From contig JASAND010026699.1 in the NCBI GenBank assembly GCA_030248195.1, positions 1-64,000 of the forward strand: a DNA stretch of 64,000 nt, read 5' to 3'. Origin of the DNA: Trissonchulus latispiculum. Lineage: Eukaryota > Nematoda > Enoplea > Enoplida > Ironidae. Each line of letters begins with the position of its first letter. Within the stretch, counting starts at the first letter, position 1. This document shows positions 19,516-30,767 of this stretch, one piece after another. The position numbers were made by a program, and so were the translations under genes. The notes below the pieces were generated by a model. That model searched no databases. It saw nothing but the letters and a program-made list of their open reading frames with translations, and was not told the origin of the DNA.

Positions 19516-22500
19516 CTTCAGATCTCTACGACCCCGAAAGCGTTTATATACAAACAGCTTTTCTGCAAGATCGAAGACAAAACATTTTCGGTTTCCTTTG
19601 GTTCAGCTTTTTGTTTGTTCAGTATAAGCTTACTTAATCGAAAAAATCGAATTTCGCGAAATCGAAAAATTTTGCTATATTTGAACTCAGCGTAGTCGAA
19701 ACATATCCATAGTACATTTTAGCTCATTTGGTCAAGTTTTAAGGATTTTGAGTGCTGGGGGTAATCGAGATAAGACCCGACATAACCAACTACAGTGGGC
19801 GTATGAATGAAAAATACGAAAATGCAAAATGAATTTTTGTACAATGGAGTTACATGCCGCACATAATGTTAGTAGCAACTGAATCAGAATCATTTTGCAA
19901 AGCAGATTAAGCGGGGGGGGGGCTACGAATTTCACTAAAAGTTTGATGTTGGAAAAGCTAGCTAGTCTTTTGCCACATAATAGTATTAGGTTTAGTGTAA
20001 AATAGTTTAAAGTTTGAAAGAATTCCATGCAGCTGTAGAGTATTGACTGTAATGAGGAAACATTGTAATGGTATGCTTATGCACATGTATAATGAGATTT
20101 TGTACATGTCCTGCAATACAATTTTGATTTCGTTATCAATTATTAGCCCTCTTTTAATTGAGATCACAAGGTCTTGCGTCAGCCAATACTCAGATAATCT
20201 GATTAATCTTAATCTGATTTTCCATTAATTTGTCATTACTGCTTTGGACAATTAAGGTTGCGTAAGCAGGAGCTCATGACTTTATCTTTATTACAAACAA
20301 GGGTTGATCAAAATACGAAAGCTTTATTTAATGTTCGTAATTAATTTAATTTTTAATGCAACTCTGACAAGCAAATGCCAAATTATAAGTTCTTAAAATT
20401 TTTAAAAATTCAATTTATCAGTCTCCAGTCCCCTACAGCTCATAAATTTAACAACAGTACCAAAGGTGCTGAAATTTGGTAAGGATATGTTTTCAAATAG
20501 TAAGACTACGAATGTAGTAAAATTTTTCGTAAAATTCAATTTTTTTCAATTCGAATTAGGGGAGGGGGGACCAAACAGTTTGTCTTCAATTTTGATAAAA
20601 AGAATTTTGATAAAAAGTTGTAGGGAGGGATTTTCTGGGTTATAGAACATGAATCTGAAGCCAAGTTTTTGAATGAAATTTTCGTTGGGTCGATAAAAGC
20701 TTACAAATTAAGCAGTCTTAGTTTATACCGAACTAACGAAACGCTGAATCAAACAACGAATTTTAGATTAGTGACCCAGAAAATCTCTATGTAAAACTTT
20801 TCATCAGAATCCAGGAAAACGTTTCGGTTTCGTTTGGTTTCATATGCGAATTTAAATAAAGAATTTCGCGAATTCAAAGAAATTTGCGATATTTGAACTC
20901 TGCCTGAACGAAACCATACCCCTGCCACAACTTTAGTTTATTTGGTCATTCATTCCATCATTCATTCATTCAGTTAGCTCAGTTTAGAGTTTTTGGTGGT
21001 GGACCCAGTATCTTACCACACAACGTTTTAAAATTATTTGGTTAAAACATTTAAAGTTGGGATAGGAGGCGAAGCGCAAGAGATTCCCCCAAGTTTAGAT
21101 GTTTTAATTCCAAATCACTAATGCTAGGAACCAAACAAAGGATCGCAAGTTTTTGAGTTCTGTGGAGCCAAAGGACAGCACCACCACCAAGAAAATTGGT
21201 TTGAATTGGCTTAGAAAATATTGCCTTAAATGTAAGTCTGAGTGTAGGTTTAAGGGGGCTGTATTACTGTGCTGTAATAATGATTCCATGGGCCGACGTA
21301 ACTTGAAAAAGTCAGGCCAAGGGGTATAAACATGAGATTGCCTTCTTTTATTCTCAGTAATTCTAATAGTTTCCTCCGCAATAGCTGTTGTTTCTGACAG
21401 TTGATGTTAAGGGGCAAAGTTTTAAATGTTTTAAATTTAAATTTGGGGATGTGAAAACTGGAAGTTAGGAAATTATGGAATTTAAATGTACGGGGAATGG
21501 GCGTGGAAGGGAAGTTTTGAGGAGGGGGGGTGAGGGGGGGGTTTTTGGGGGGGGGGGGGGGGGGTTGGGGTGTGGGGGTATTTTGAGAAAGAGTTTTGAA
21601 AAGAAAATGTAAATAGGGGGGGGGGGAGGGGGGGGGGGGAGAAGAATAAAATTAGAAACGTTTAATAAAAAAAAAAATTTTTTTATTTGGGGGGGGTGGG
21701 GGTGTTGGAGTTTGGGGGCGGGCGTTTAGTAATTAATTCCCTCTGCTAGTAGAACAAGTTTGGAGCTTCGAATTCAAAAGCTCAGAACCTTTTATGTTTC
21801 CTCAAACACCGAGGGCTACTTGCTGCATGAGAAGGTGTAGTTTCAATAGTAGCTGTTTTCTATGTTTTACCGAAAACACCCTTGAAATTTAATAAATGTA
21901 TATATGTATGACCACTAAAATGTGTTCTACCGTATCATTCCATCTAGCAAGATTATAATACCCCAAATCATCAATTCCTATTGTTTTTTGCAAAAACACA
22001 TTGCTTAGCAGCTTCAAATATTTTGCAAACTCACTGGTCGTTTTTAATATCACAGTATTTTGCTCAATCCTCTTCCAAGGTCGTTAACTAAGTCGAAGGA
22101 TAATTCGAAGCGCGAACACAAGTAGTTTCTAAAGATCTTTTTCAAGGTAAAGGTCCGGCAATAACCTCCGGAGATTCCGGCAATAAACAACAGCAATCAA
22201 TCCGTTGGTATGTTTAAATCCAAGCCATTCCATGCTCGTCGTAACGGTACTTCCAAAAGTACTCAATATTTCACTAGTTATTTGCAGCCAGGCTGATCAG
22301 CGCTAGAATAAATGCAGATGTTCTGGACAATTAAGATTCGAGAACGTATACGCAATTTTCTCTGGCAGTTTGAAGTTAGATAATAGTTAGGTAGTATCCT
22401 GTAACAGACCGATATGGTTTTTATGATCGTCTAGTCAGTTTTTATCGTCTAACTTTAATTAGGCAAGCAGCAATCATTAAATTCTACTTGGCAAAACCCA

Positions 22501-22940
22501 TCTTTCAACGAAAGTTATGCCTACGTTTCTTTGTCAAAACTCCCATTCCTACTTACGCCTGAAGATTTCTTCAAAACTCGGTTTCCTATTACTTTACGTT
22601 CAAAATCAGTAGAGAATGGGTTAACGCGGAGAGATCTGGGTGGGTCCAAGCCCCCCCCCTCAACCCGGACAAGGTACAGTACAAGCCCTATCGCCGTCGG
22701 GGACAAGAGGTAACGAAAAATAGCTTTATAAAATAAATCCACCAAAAACACACAGAGGTTCGAATTTTGACTATGATTATTTACTTGTACGTTGTCCGGA
22801 ATGAGTAGAGTAGTTGGTTTGGTTGCGTCCTCCTAAATACTTTCGTTCTATAACTTCTGTAAATAATGAAGAACATGAATGCATGGACTTTTGACAAAAT
22901 GTCTTTGAATGTACGTGTAACTGGCGATTCCTCTGAAAAC
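19516..22940. repeat. Non-coding AT-rich region with degenerate dispersed repeats
   Basis: No gene is seen. A word pattern TTTCGGTTTC.TTTGGTT ... AATTTCGCGAA ... ATATTTGAACTC occurs at about 19590-19690 and again at about 20825-20905, so these are direct copies of one dispersed repeat. The segment 20540-20720 (TTTGTCTTCAATTTTGATAAAA and following) resembles the interior of the element at 42978-43483. The interval 21730-22940 shows nothing distinctive. Confidence 0.5.
21520..21720. repeat. G-rich low-complexity tract with poly-G runs
   Basis: Contains one near-continuous G run of 18-20 bases and several of 7-10, interspersed with T and A on the same strand. It has clear G-quadruplex potential and is a likely sequencing or assembly weak point. 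Confidence 0.7.
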
Positions 22941-23340
22941 GCAAACGCACTCCTGTTTAGAAGTTTCGCAAAACTTAAACGACTGAACTTAAATTTTGTA
23001 TGAGTACAATTTAATGCATTTCAGATTTGCCTTCACACAAAACAAACAGTTTTAATAATTAAAATTTTAAATTTGTCAAAGTCGTAACAAAGGGGATTTA
23101 AAATGAGTATTTAAGATACAGTATAGATGCTTACTGTACAGAGCCAAATAAAAGTTGGATCGAAAATCGGTTTTAAGATTTGTGTTCAGCTGTCCGGAAA
23201 ACCCCTATGTATATGCAACTTACAGAATTGCAAAATAAAAATTACTTTAAGCTTTCAATTGTTGGTCACAGATCGATCAGAACTATGTTTAAATGCACCC
23301 ATACCAAGTTTGTTCTCAACCGATTAAGATCCGAAGCCAA
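22940..23340. mobile_element. Decayed MITE copy related to 42978-43483
   Basis: The left part has TTTCGCAAAACTTAAACGACTGAACTT and the right part has the inverted counterpart (CATACCAAGTTTGTTCTCAACCGATTAAG). The middle has GATCGAAAATCGGTTTTAAGATT. All three correspond to the better-preserved element at 42978-43483. The microsatellite starts immediately at its right end. Confidence 0.55.
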
Positions 23341-23363
23341 AACAGCTTCGATTTCCCCATTAT

Positions 23364-24750
<1,387 letters not shown>

Positions 24751-24959
24751 AGCTATTAGCATATTTCAGTATAAATTTTTTCTTTCTTTCTTTATTTCTT
24801 TCTATTTCTTTTATTTTCTTTCTTTCATTTAATTTCTTTCTTTCTTTTTCTTTTAAATGTATGGAAGCTGTTTGATGCGTTAAAAGTATGAGAAAATAAG
24901 GGTGTCCTCAAAGAAGTAACCTAAGCAGGGTGTGTGTTAGTAGTAATAGGAGGTAAAAT

Positions 24960-25136
24960 GGTGTCGCATTGGGGGGGGGGGTTTATGAGGTTGTGGAGGA
25001 AAGTTGGGGGGAGGTTGTGGCGGAAAATTGGGGGGAGGTTTTTGGGGTTGTGGAGTTGGGGGGAGGTTTTTGTGGTTGTGGAAGAAATTAGGGGGAGGTT
25101 TTTGTGGTTGTGGAGTTGGGGGGAGGTTGTGGAGGT
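24960..25136. repeat. G-rich minisatellite
   Basis: Repeats of a TTGGGGGGAGGTT(G/T)TGG-type unit, about 5-7 imperfect copies of 25-45 bp. It is strongly strand-asymmetric and quadruplex-prone. ORFs read across it are rich in Asn, His and Pro and are not convincing. Confidence 0.7.
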
Positions 25137-25138
25137 GA

Positions 25139-25720
25139 CCGGAACCACGGTCGACCCAAGGTCAAATTTCAAAATTGTCCATTTTTGCCCGGAAAACTTT
25201 GTCTAGGGGGTTTTCTGGGTCGGGGAATCCAAAAATGACCTCAGATTTCCCCTAGAAATTAACCTCCACGCTGTAAGGGACCCATAACCGGAACCACGGT
25301 GGACCCAAGGTCAAATTTCAAAATTGTCTATTTTCGCTGGAAAAACTTTATCTAGGGGGTTTTCGGGGTCGTAGATTCCAAAAATGACCTTAGTTCTGCT
25401 CTACTGATTAACCTCCGTGCTGACTCATAACCGGATCCACGGTCGACCAAAGGTCAAATTTCAAAGTTGACCCTTTTCGCCCGAAAAACTTTATCTAGGG
25501 GGTTTTCGGGGTTGTAGATTTCAAAAATGATCTCAGAATTTAGCTAGGACGAAAGCTGCGCGTTGACCCTTGGCCGGAACTATGGCTGACCCTAGGTCAA
25601 ATTTCAAAGTTGTTGGCTTTCACCAGAAAAACTGTATCTTGGGGTAAATTCCTGTCCTAGAATCTAAAAATGGTCTCAGATCTTTGCCACAAAGTAACAT
25701 CCATGCTGTAAGGGGCACAC
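25139..25720. repeat. Four imperfect tandem copies of a ~145 bp repeat
   Basis: Units start with CCGGAACCACGG-like sequence at 25139, 25288, 25431 and 25574 (spacings 149, 143 and 143). Each contains AGGTCAAATTTCAAA, then CTAGGGGGTTTTC (weaker in the last unit), then a TCCAAAAATGA(C/T)CT-like word. Divergence increases to the right. No coding potential is seen. Confidence 0.8.
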
Positions 25721-25839
25721 CCTCTTACCCTAGATCTAAACGAAACGTTGAGGTTTTTGGGGTCGTGAATTTGTCAATGATCCTGGAATTTGCTAGGTGC
25801 CACCGCTAGTGATCGAGCATTTTGTCCCACCACTTTAGT

Positions 25840-26050
25840 TTACGGTGGCACAATACTGTAAAGCGACAAACCATACGGCCCATACAGGCGGATGTCTTTT
25901 ATTGAAGAAACAACGACAATACTGTACAACAATGCAACAACAACACTGTACAACAAAAAGACACGACAAGAATACACTGCACAAAATAATATGCAACAAC
26001 AGTACAACAACACTGTACAACAACAACAACACTGTATGAGAAAGTTGAGT
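25840..26050. repeat. CAACA-rich simple sequence at the left edge of the Polinton
   Basis: ACAACAACACTGTACAACA-like words recur several times. This is the last distinctive sequence before the Polinton's outward-reading ORF and may be subterminal sequence of that element or flanking DNA. Confidence 0.45.
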
Positions 26051-26054
26051 CAAA

Positions 26055-26630
26055 TTATCTGTTAGAGTCCAAAAATGTTTGCAACAATTGTTCGGCACGG
26101 TGTCGAGAGCATTGTCGTCTGTGCTGAGATGACATTTGGGCGTGAAACCAGCAGCATGGCAGCCCGTCAACATCTGAGATATCATCGAAAGTCGGGTAGC
26201 CGAAATGTTTACCACCATCATAGACAAGAATGTCCAGCTTGGCAAGCGCATGTTGTAGCCGATGATATTGTGTGGCTCCGTTGGTAATTACCACATCCAC
26301 CCCATATCGATGAAGCGCTCTACACACTTTCTCCAAAATCAATGGAGCCGTTGCAATAATTGGAGTGGTACTGCCATTCCGAAATCTGTAGAATATCGCC
26401 TGTCGACGAATGGACATCAAATGAAATATGGATGGAGGACGTGGGATATACGTTTCATGGACAGTATGTCCATTGGGTAGCAGTATTAATATCGTCATTT
26501 CCATTGTGACGTCACCCATCTTATGCAAGTCACTTGAAACCATCGTAACAAAACCAATAGTAACCATTGTAGTGCAAACGTTAAACTGACAAACACTAGC
26601 GCTAAACACTGCCTCAGGACATAACGACAT
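26055..26630 (-). CDS. Terminal-repeat ORF, unknown (191 aa), reading outward
   Basis: An intact ATG-to-stop ORF, rich in Cys and His in its second half (CCWFHAQ, then HRRQCSRHRAEQLL). A decayed copy of its first 60 codons lies in inverted orientation at 36863-37110, starting with the same MSLCPEAV. The ORF therefore straddles the element's inverted terminal sequence, reading toward the left end. No signal peptide or membrane segment is obvious, and I do not recognise the family. The duplication suggests either that the gene was copied with the terminal repeat or that the repeat expanded into a terminal gene. Confidence 0.55.
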   Translation of the reverse strand: MSLCPEAVFSASVCQFNVCTTMVTIGFVTMVSSDLHKMGDVTMEMTILILLPNGHTVHETYIPRPPSIFHLMSIRRQAIFYRFRNGSTTPIIATAPLILEKVCRALHRYGVDVVITNGATQYHRLQHALAKLDILVYDGGKHFGYPTFDDISDVDGLPCCWFHAQMSSQHRRQCSRHRAEQLLQTFLDSNR

Positions 26631-26720
26631 GACAAAACTTGTTTTTATTGAGTATACGTCATCACATTAAACTAGATAAAACCGGTTATGCGTCATCATT
26701 TTTACTTTAAACTAGCGTTA
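26601..26720. repeat. Left inverted subterminal repeat of the Polinton
   Basis: Inverted relative to 36711-36895: the shared words are AACCGGTTTTATCTAGTTTAA, CATGTCGTTATG and CCTGAGGCAGTGT, in the same order when one side is reverse-complemented. GTCATCA motifs recur every 25-40 bp. Confidence 0.7.
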
Positions 26721-27207
26721 TGAGTCATCAGTAATTAATTACCTTTACACTTTTGTAATGCCAAATGGCGGAAACCTCGGTTAGAGGTTTATTGATTGTC
26801 TTTTCTTAAGTAGAATCCTTGATGTAGGTGACGTAAAGCTCAACCATAGGTTTCTTGTTGAGCATCATAGCGACTTCCCGTTTTGGGAAGTGCTCAACAT
26901 CCGTCAATCCGATTGGTACCAAGCTTCCGGTGCCAGTGTTAATCATTGACAATCATCTTTGCTCTTTCCATTTAGCAGTTGCTCCAGTCTTCCGAGCCAG
27001 CTTTCGCTGTTCATCAGCACTCGATCATCAATTTGAATCCAAATCAAACCAAAGTTTGATTCTTGTGTTGTAGGATAAATTTGTGGTTGTTTGTTGGTTT
27101 TTTTCAATATTTTTATTAATTTAATTTTTTTTTTTTTTTCTTCTATTTTCATCATAGCAATATTCGATGCAATGGTCCCAGTCCAGGTACTCGCATCCAG
27201 ATTTGTT

Positions 27208-27429
27208 CTACTTGGTGCTGACCGTTTCTCTACACAAATGCAAATTGCAATCAGACAATCGATGGTACAAACTTCGTCCTTTGTTTGGATATAGGGATAG
27301 TACAGTCTCGTTGGACTTTGTGATTATTACATCTCGGTCGCACATGGTAACATTGAAATCATTAATGGCGTAGTGAACATCACAACATATCGCAAAGACT
27401 ATTAAGTTGAGTGCTAGTGTCCAGATCAT
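27208..27429 (-). CDS. Small secreted or membrane protein candidate (73 aa)
   Basis: Begins with a typical signal-peptide-like segment (MIWTLALNLIVFAICC, then a small residue before the mature part), followed by a short Cys-containing ectodomain with N-glycosylation sites (NVT, NET). The ORF stops after 73 codons, but another minus-strand frame continues open from this region to about 26943 with a lysine-rich stretch, so the gene may be longer and frame-broken. No family is recognised. It lies among minus-strand genes in the left arm of the Polinton, the usual place for accessory genes. Coding status is moderately likely. Confidence 0.4.
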   Translation of the reverse strand: MIWTLALNLIVFAICCDVHYAINDFNVTMCDRDVIITKSNETVLSLYPNKGRSLYHRLSDCNLHLCRETVSTK

Positions 27430-27528
27430 TGTTCAGTATCCTTGTGGTTATATCCTAGCACATTCCTCTGTCGTTAAGTTCTTTTTATTAACACTTGGAA
27501 ACGTGATGTCATTTCGTGATTGTCTATA

Positions 27529-27795
27529 TTATTCCAACCATCGGTGACCACAATGAGTATAGATACAAATGGCACACCATATTTCTACCACATTGCGATT
27601 TAGTCGATGTTCAGTTGTCAAGTTCCAGCAGAATTCGATAAATACATGGATTCTAGGCACAGTCACGTCATCAAATAGATGATCGCATATCTTCATTAAA
27701 GTATCAAGGGTAGGGTTTGCTTCCTTAGCCATCTGTCGTAACTCTGGATTTGAAATAGTCGTACAGTGCTTAACACAATGTAGTACCTTGTCCAT
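27529..27795 (-). CDS. Bcl-2-like protein candidate (88 aa)
   Basis: The ORF is intact from ATG to stop. The pattern resembles the core of Bcl-2 family proteins: a BH3-like LRQMAKEA, then about 15 residues later CDHLFDDV followed by RIHVFIEFCWNL, which parallels the family's BH1 (LF.DGV.WGRI.aF..F), and a terminal W like the start of BH2. The WG before RI is replaced by VP. The length is about half a normal Bcl-2 protein, so it would lack the N-terminal helix and a membrane tail, or belong to a spliced gene. Viral Bcl-2 homologues that block apoptosis are common in animal DNA viruses. It is divergently placed to the gene at 27853. Confidence 0.45.
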   Translation of the reverse strand: MDKVLHCVKHCTTISNPELRQMAKEANPTLDTLMKICDHLFDDVTVPRIHVFIEFCWNLTTEHRLNRNVVEIWCAICIYTHCGHRWLE

Positions 27796-27852
27796 GTCTA
27801 AATTAATATAAAGACCGTAAGCATAGGTATGTATGTACGTATAAACACAGAA

Positions 27853-28251
27853 ATGGAACTGAAGTGTTTTGTTTTTATTGGATTGACGCTGGCAGTCTCA
27901 AGTGTCACTATATTAATCATGACGACGGCTTATGCATTTTTGCCCATACCCCGGAATGACACTTTTGATCCAATTATCATTCAACTACACCCAAACGGAG
28001 AAACAGAGTTGATTCAAAACGATCAAAGAGAAACCTTCAGTAAAAAAGCATTGCACAAAGTGCAACAGTTTTTTCATAAGTGCTTCAACCAAAACTGTAA
28101 CTTAATTGAAACAGATTGTCTATTATGCCCTTATAAGGCGGAACAATATAATATTGCACTCTGTTTGGCTGACGACAAGCAAGTCATGTTTGCGAGAATT
28201 GGATCAATGCACGTGACAAGAGAAGACCTACTGAGAATATACGAACTGTGA
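27853..28251 (+). CDS. Membrane-anchored unknown protein (132 aa)
   Basis: I chose the ATG at 27853 because it puts a hydrophobic segment (MELKCFVFIGLTLAVSSVTI) at the very N-terminus, as a signal anchor or signal peptide; a longer open frame upstream has no better start. The rest is polar with a Cys cluster (CFNQNCNLIETDCLLC) that could form disulfides or bind a metal. No family is recognised. It starts 57 bp from the divergent Bcl-2-like ORF, so a shared promoter is likely. It is the first plus-strand gene of the Polinton. Confidence 0.55.
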   Translation: MELKCFVFIGLTLAVSSVTILIMTTAYAFLPIPRNDTFDPIIIQLHPNGETELIQNDQRETFSKKALHKVQQFFHKCFNQNCNLIETDCLLCPYKAEQYNIALCLADDKQVMFARIGSMHVTREDLLRIYEL

Positions 28252-28308
28252 ATGTTAATAAAAAGACCCAAGACCATATAAAGTCATGTACCAACTAAAC
28301 ACTTGTAT

Positions 28309-28434
28309 ATGCATTCGAGACAATTACGCTTTTGTACTTACTGCGGAAAACCATACGTTAACGTCAAGTCGCTGAACAACCATATTATTATACATCATGG
28401 TGGCGACTTGCAAAGCATGCCTTCGCGCACATGA
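28309..28434 (+). CDS. Short C2H2 zinc-finger ORF (41 aa)
   Basis: Contains one complete C2H2 finger (CTYCGKPYVNVKSLNNHII followed by IHH). It stops at TGA in an ATGA overlap with the next ORF, whose own N-terminus has a degenerate finger (CCGQIF then HNTQHH). The two may originally have been one multi-finger N-terminus of the NADAR-like protein, separated by a frame change, or they may be coupled genes. Confidence 0.55.
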   Translation: MHSRQLRFCTYCGKPYVNVKSLNNHIIIHHGGDLQSMPSRT

Positions 28435-29069
28435 AGGAGAAGCGAAGGCACATGCGAAATGGTCACCCACGGTCTTGCTGTGGGCAGATCTTCAACACAA
28501 TGAGAGACCTCAAATGGCACAATACTCAACACCACAAGAACAGAAAGAAGAGACAAGCAACGGACTGCATGAAAACCAAAACCAAAAGAGGAGATGACCT
28601 GATGCTGGTGTCGGACAGTCACCCATTTTCAAACTACTACAGAGCCAATTTTGTCATTTATGGTGTACCTTTTCGAAGCGTGCAACAATTTTATGTGGCA
28701 GAAAAGGCAAAATGGCTTGGCGATCATGACAACTACAACCGTGCTGTGCAAGCCTGGACACCGGAAGAAGCTACTCGAATCGGGACAACCCTATCAACCG
28801 AGTATGATGAAGAATGGCAACAATATCGTGTGCCTACAGTGGAAATGGCTGTCAGAGAAAAAGTGCGACAGAATGCCCACATTGAGCAACTGCTACTAGA
28901 TAGTGGAACTGCTCAAATTGCAGTGGCTACAATGGACCCTTACTGGGGAATTGGTATGGAAGCGAATTGCTAAGCGAATGACAGATTAGCCCTAAACCCA
29001 AAAAACTGGCTTGGTGAAAATGTGCTTCTACTGATGAAGATTCGAACGGAAGCCAATGGAGAAAACTAA
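28431..29069 (+). pseudogene. NADAR-family protein with N-terminal zinc finger, one in-frame stop
   Basis: The NADAR fold signature runs from about residue 65: HPFSNYYRANFVIYG, FRSVQQFYVAEKAKW, an EEW segment followed by EKVRQN and LLLDSGTA, and MDPYWGIGM, all in family order. A TAA at 28971-28973 follows, and the same frame then continues with the family's last block (KNWLGENVLLLMKIR) to a stop at 29069, so a single stop separates the parts. The Glu of the family's SVE motif is Gln (Q85), which may affect catalysis. NADAR enzymes reverse ADP-ribosylation of guanine in DNA or RNA. It lies between a membrane protein and the packaging ATPase. Confidence 0.8.
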
Positions 29070-29140
29070 ATTGCAGAAAGCAACAAGTGTTAATAAAAAC
29101 ACTTCCGCCTACCATCTAAATACCTTCTACTAGCTATTTG

Positions 29141-29777
29141 ATGGTAATGGCACTTATACCAACCCCGTTTTTGATGTTTCAACATCCATTTACCTGTATT
29201 GTAGCAGCTCCTACTAAAGCTGGAAAAACTACATTTGTGTCAAGACTTTTACAACATGCAAACCAAATGATTAAACCGGAACCAGACAGAATCGTGCTAT
29301 ACAGAATGGCAAGAAGCCTATGAACGACTCCCGCATGTGACGTTTCAGAAGGGATTGCCAGATTTAGAAGAACTAAAGCGCAATAAGCACTTGAACACAC
29401 TGATTGTATTGGACGACCTCATGTCTGAAGTTACAAAGGATTCTAAACTGATACAGTTATTCACTCGAGGCTGCCACCACTGGTCATGTAGTGTAATACA
29501 CATTACCCAAGATATATTCTTTGCCAGAAGAACAAGCAGAATCAATGCACAATACATTGTGCTCATGAAAAATCCAGCCGATAAACTAACACCTCTTAAC
29601 TTGGCGAAGCAAATGTACCCAGGAAAGGTAGACGGTTTCATGCAAGCTTTCAACCATGCTACCAGCAGACCACATGGCTACCTACTGATTGATCTTGATC
29701 AGGCAACACCGGAGGAATTCAGAATACGAACCAACATATTCCCAGATGAGCTGAATGGGGTTTATAGGCTGACATAA
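29141..29777 (+). pseudogene. Polinton packaging ATPase (FtsK/HerA type), one frame change
   Basis: Walker A is APTKAGKTTF near residue 25. A frame change near 29300 moves to the second frame, which has Walker B (TLIVLDDL), then HHWSCSVIHITQDIF and RINAQYIVLMKNP, the conserved downstream blocks of Polinton ATPases that package DNA into capsids. The total length matches the family once both frames are counted. The ATG at 29141 is the first methionine and directly precedes the P-loop region. It is followed by 64 bp before the next ORF. Confidence 0.88.
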
Positions 29778-29841
29778 ACATAAAAGGCATAAAGACGTAA
29801 ACACATAAAAACCATATATATACTGCATATTGCCTTACATT

Positions 29842-30180
29842 ATGGCCAAGAGATTCGAAAAGAACGCTGACTACTTGAGTGTCCTTTGCAAGTGTAGCCC
29901 AAGGCAACGCAAAGCTATACTCAAAACCGCACATAACCAACTAATTGGAACAATCTGTGACTGTGTGGAAAACGTACTTGCTGGAAAAGTACCGCTAACT
30001 GATAGCGAAAAAGGAAGACTGAAGAAGCACATAAACGTGCTAAGACGTGTACGTGAAAAGAAGAGTTTGGCCAGCAAACGAAAGGAAATTGTACAACACG
30101 GAGGATTTTTGCCCGCAGTATTGGCTCCTCTCATTGGTGTGGTTGGAGGTCTAATTAGTGATTTGATTTTAAGAAGATAA
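29842..30180 (+). CDS. Small basic Polinton core protein (112 aa)
   Basis: I chose the ATG at 29842 (MAKRFEKNADY) rather than an upstream TTG. It is basic overall, with a middle section KKHINVLRRVREKKSLASKRK and a C-terminal hydrophobic Gly-rich segment (GGFLPAVLAPLIGVVGGL). A conserved Polinton ORF with this layout occurs next to the ATPase and integrase in other animals, from what I recall. A role in membrane interaction or DNA condensation in the virion is inferred. It overlaps the next gene as TAATG. Confidence 0.65.
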   Translation: MAKRFEKNADYLSVLCKCSPRQRKAILKTAHNQLIGTICDCVENVLAGKVPLTDSEKGRLKKHINVLRRVREKKSLASKRKEIVQHGGFLPAVLAPLIGVVGGLISDLILRR

Positions 30181-30767
30181 TGGAATACTCGATACTGGTA
30201 CGACCAGACTATTTTGAACAACATGAAGAAGTAGCTGCAAAACAGATAAAACAGGCATTGCAGCAAAAGGTGTCCGATGATGTTAAACTGGCTCTATACC
30301 GTCAAGAAAACTACCGTAATCGTCTCATTAAAGAGAAACCCAAAACCACGGTAACGGTTAAATCAGACCTGCCAGTACAGACTCACCAAGAAACTGCTCA
30401 GACTGATCACATTATTGTCAATAACTTACCAAGGGCGGTTCAAACTAAAGGACAGATGCTGATCCAACACCTGCAAAGCATTACAGGGTTCAGAGTAAAC
30501 GATAAAGGGGAAATTGAATATAATGGTCAAGTTGCACCAGGATCACGCATTTTTGATCTTGTGCACGATTTTGTTCGTAAACGAAAGACGAAAACACCCC
30601 AACCAGGTGACGATTTATTCACCGAAGCTCTGCAAGATAGCAACGTACCGCGGGAATTTATAGGCAATTCTTGTCGCTGGATGGACATTGCAAAGCATAA
30701 AAAGCAAGTTGGTCGTGGTTCTAGTGTTTCAAAGGCCCTAAAACGACTAAAATGGAAGCGCTCTTAA
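30180..30767 (+). CDS. Conserved Polinton protein of unknown function (195 aa)
   Basis: Starts in a TAATG overlap with the previous stop and overlaps the integrase start by 16 bp. The N-terminal half is charged and probably helical. The second half has the recurring Polinton pattern of an N/G-x-GxI.YNG stretch (GEIEYNGQVAPGSRIFDLV), then a PREFIGN, and a basic tail (KALKRLKWKRS). It is typically found between ATPase and integrase in animal Polintons. The function is unknown; virion or DNA-binding is plausible given the basic tail. The frame is intact. Confidence 0.65.
   Translation: MEYSILVRPDYFEQHEEVAAKQIKQALQQKVSDDVKLALYRQENYRNRLIKEKPKTTVTVKSDLPVQTHQETAQTDHIIVNNLPRAVQTKGQMLIQHLQSITGFRVNDKGEIEYNGQVAPGSRIFDLVHDFVRKRKTKTPQPGDDLFTEALQDSNVPREFIGNSCRWMDIAKHKKQVGRGSSVSKALKRLKWKRS

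Noticed and set aside
24921..25206. Opposed ORFs rich in Asn/Pro and Gly/Trp
   Set aside because: They are artefacts of a G-rich minisatellite.
25139..25720. CRISPR-like array
   Set aside because: Units are adjacent without unique spacers, and the genome is eukaryotic.
26943..27155. Lysine-rich minus-strand ORF in the Polinton left arm
   Set aside because: Low complexity with no ATG context; kept only as a possible continuation of the secreted ORF at 27208-27429.
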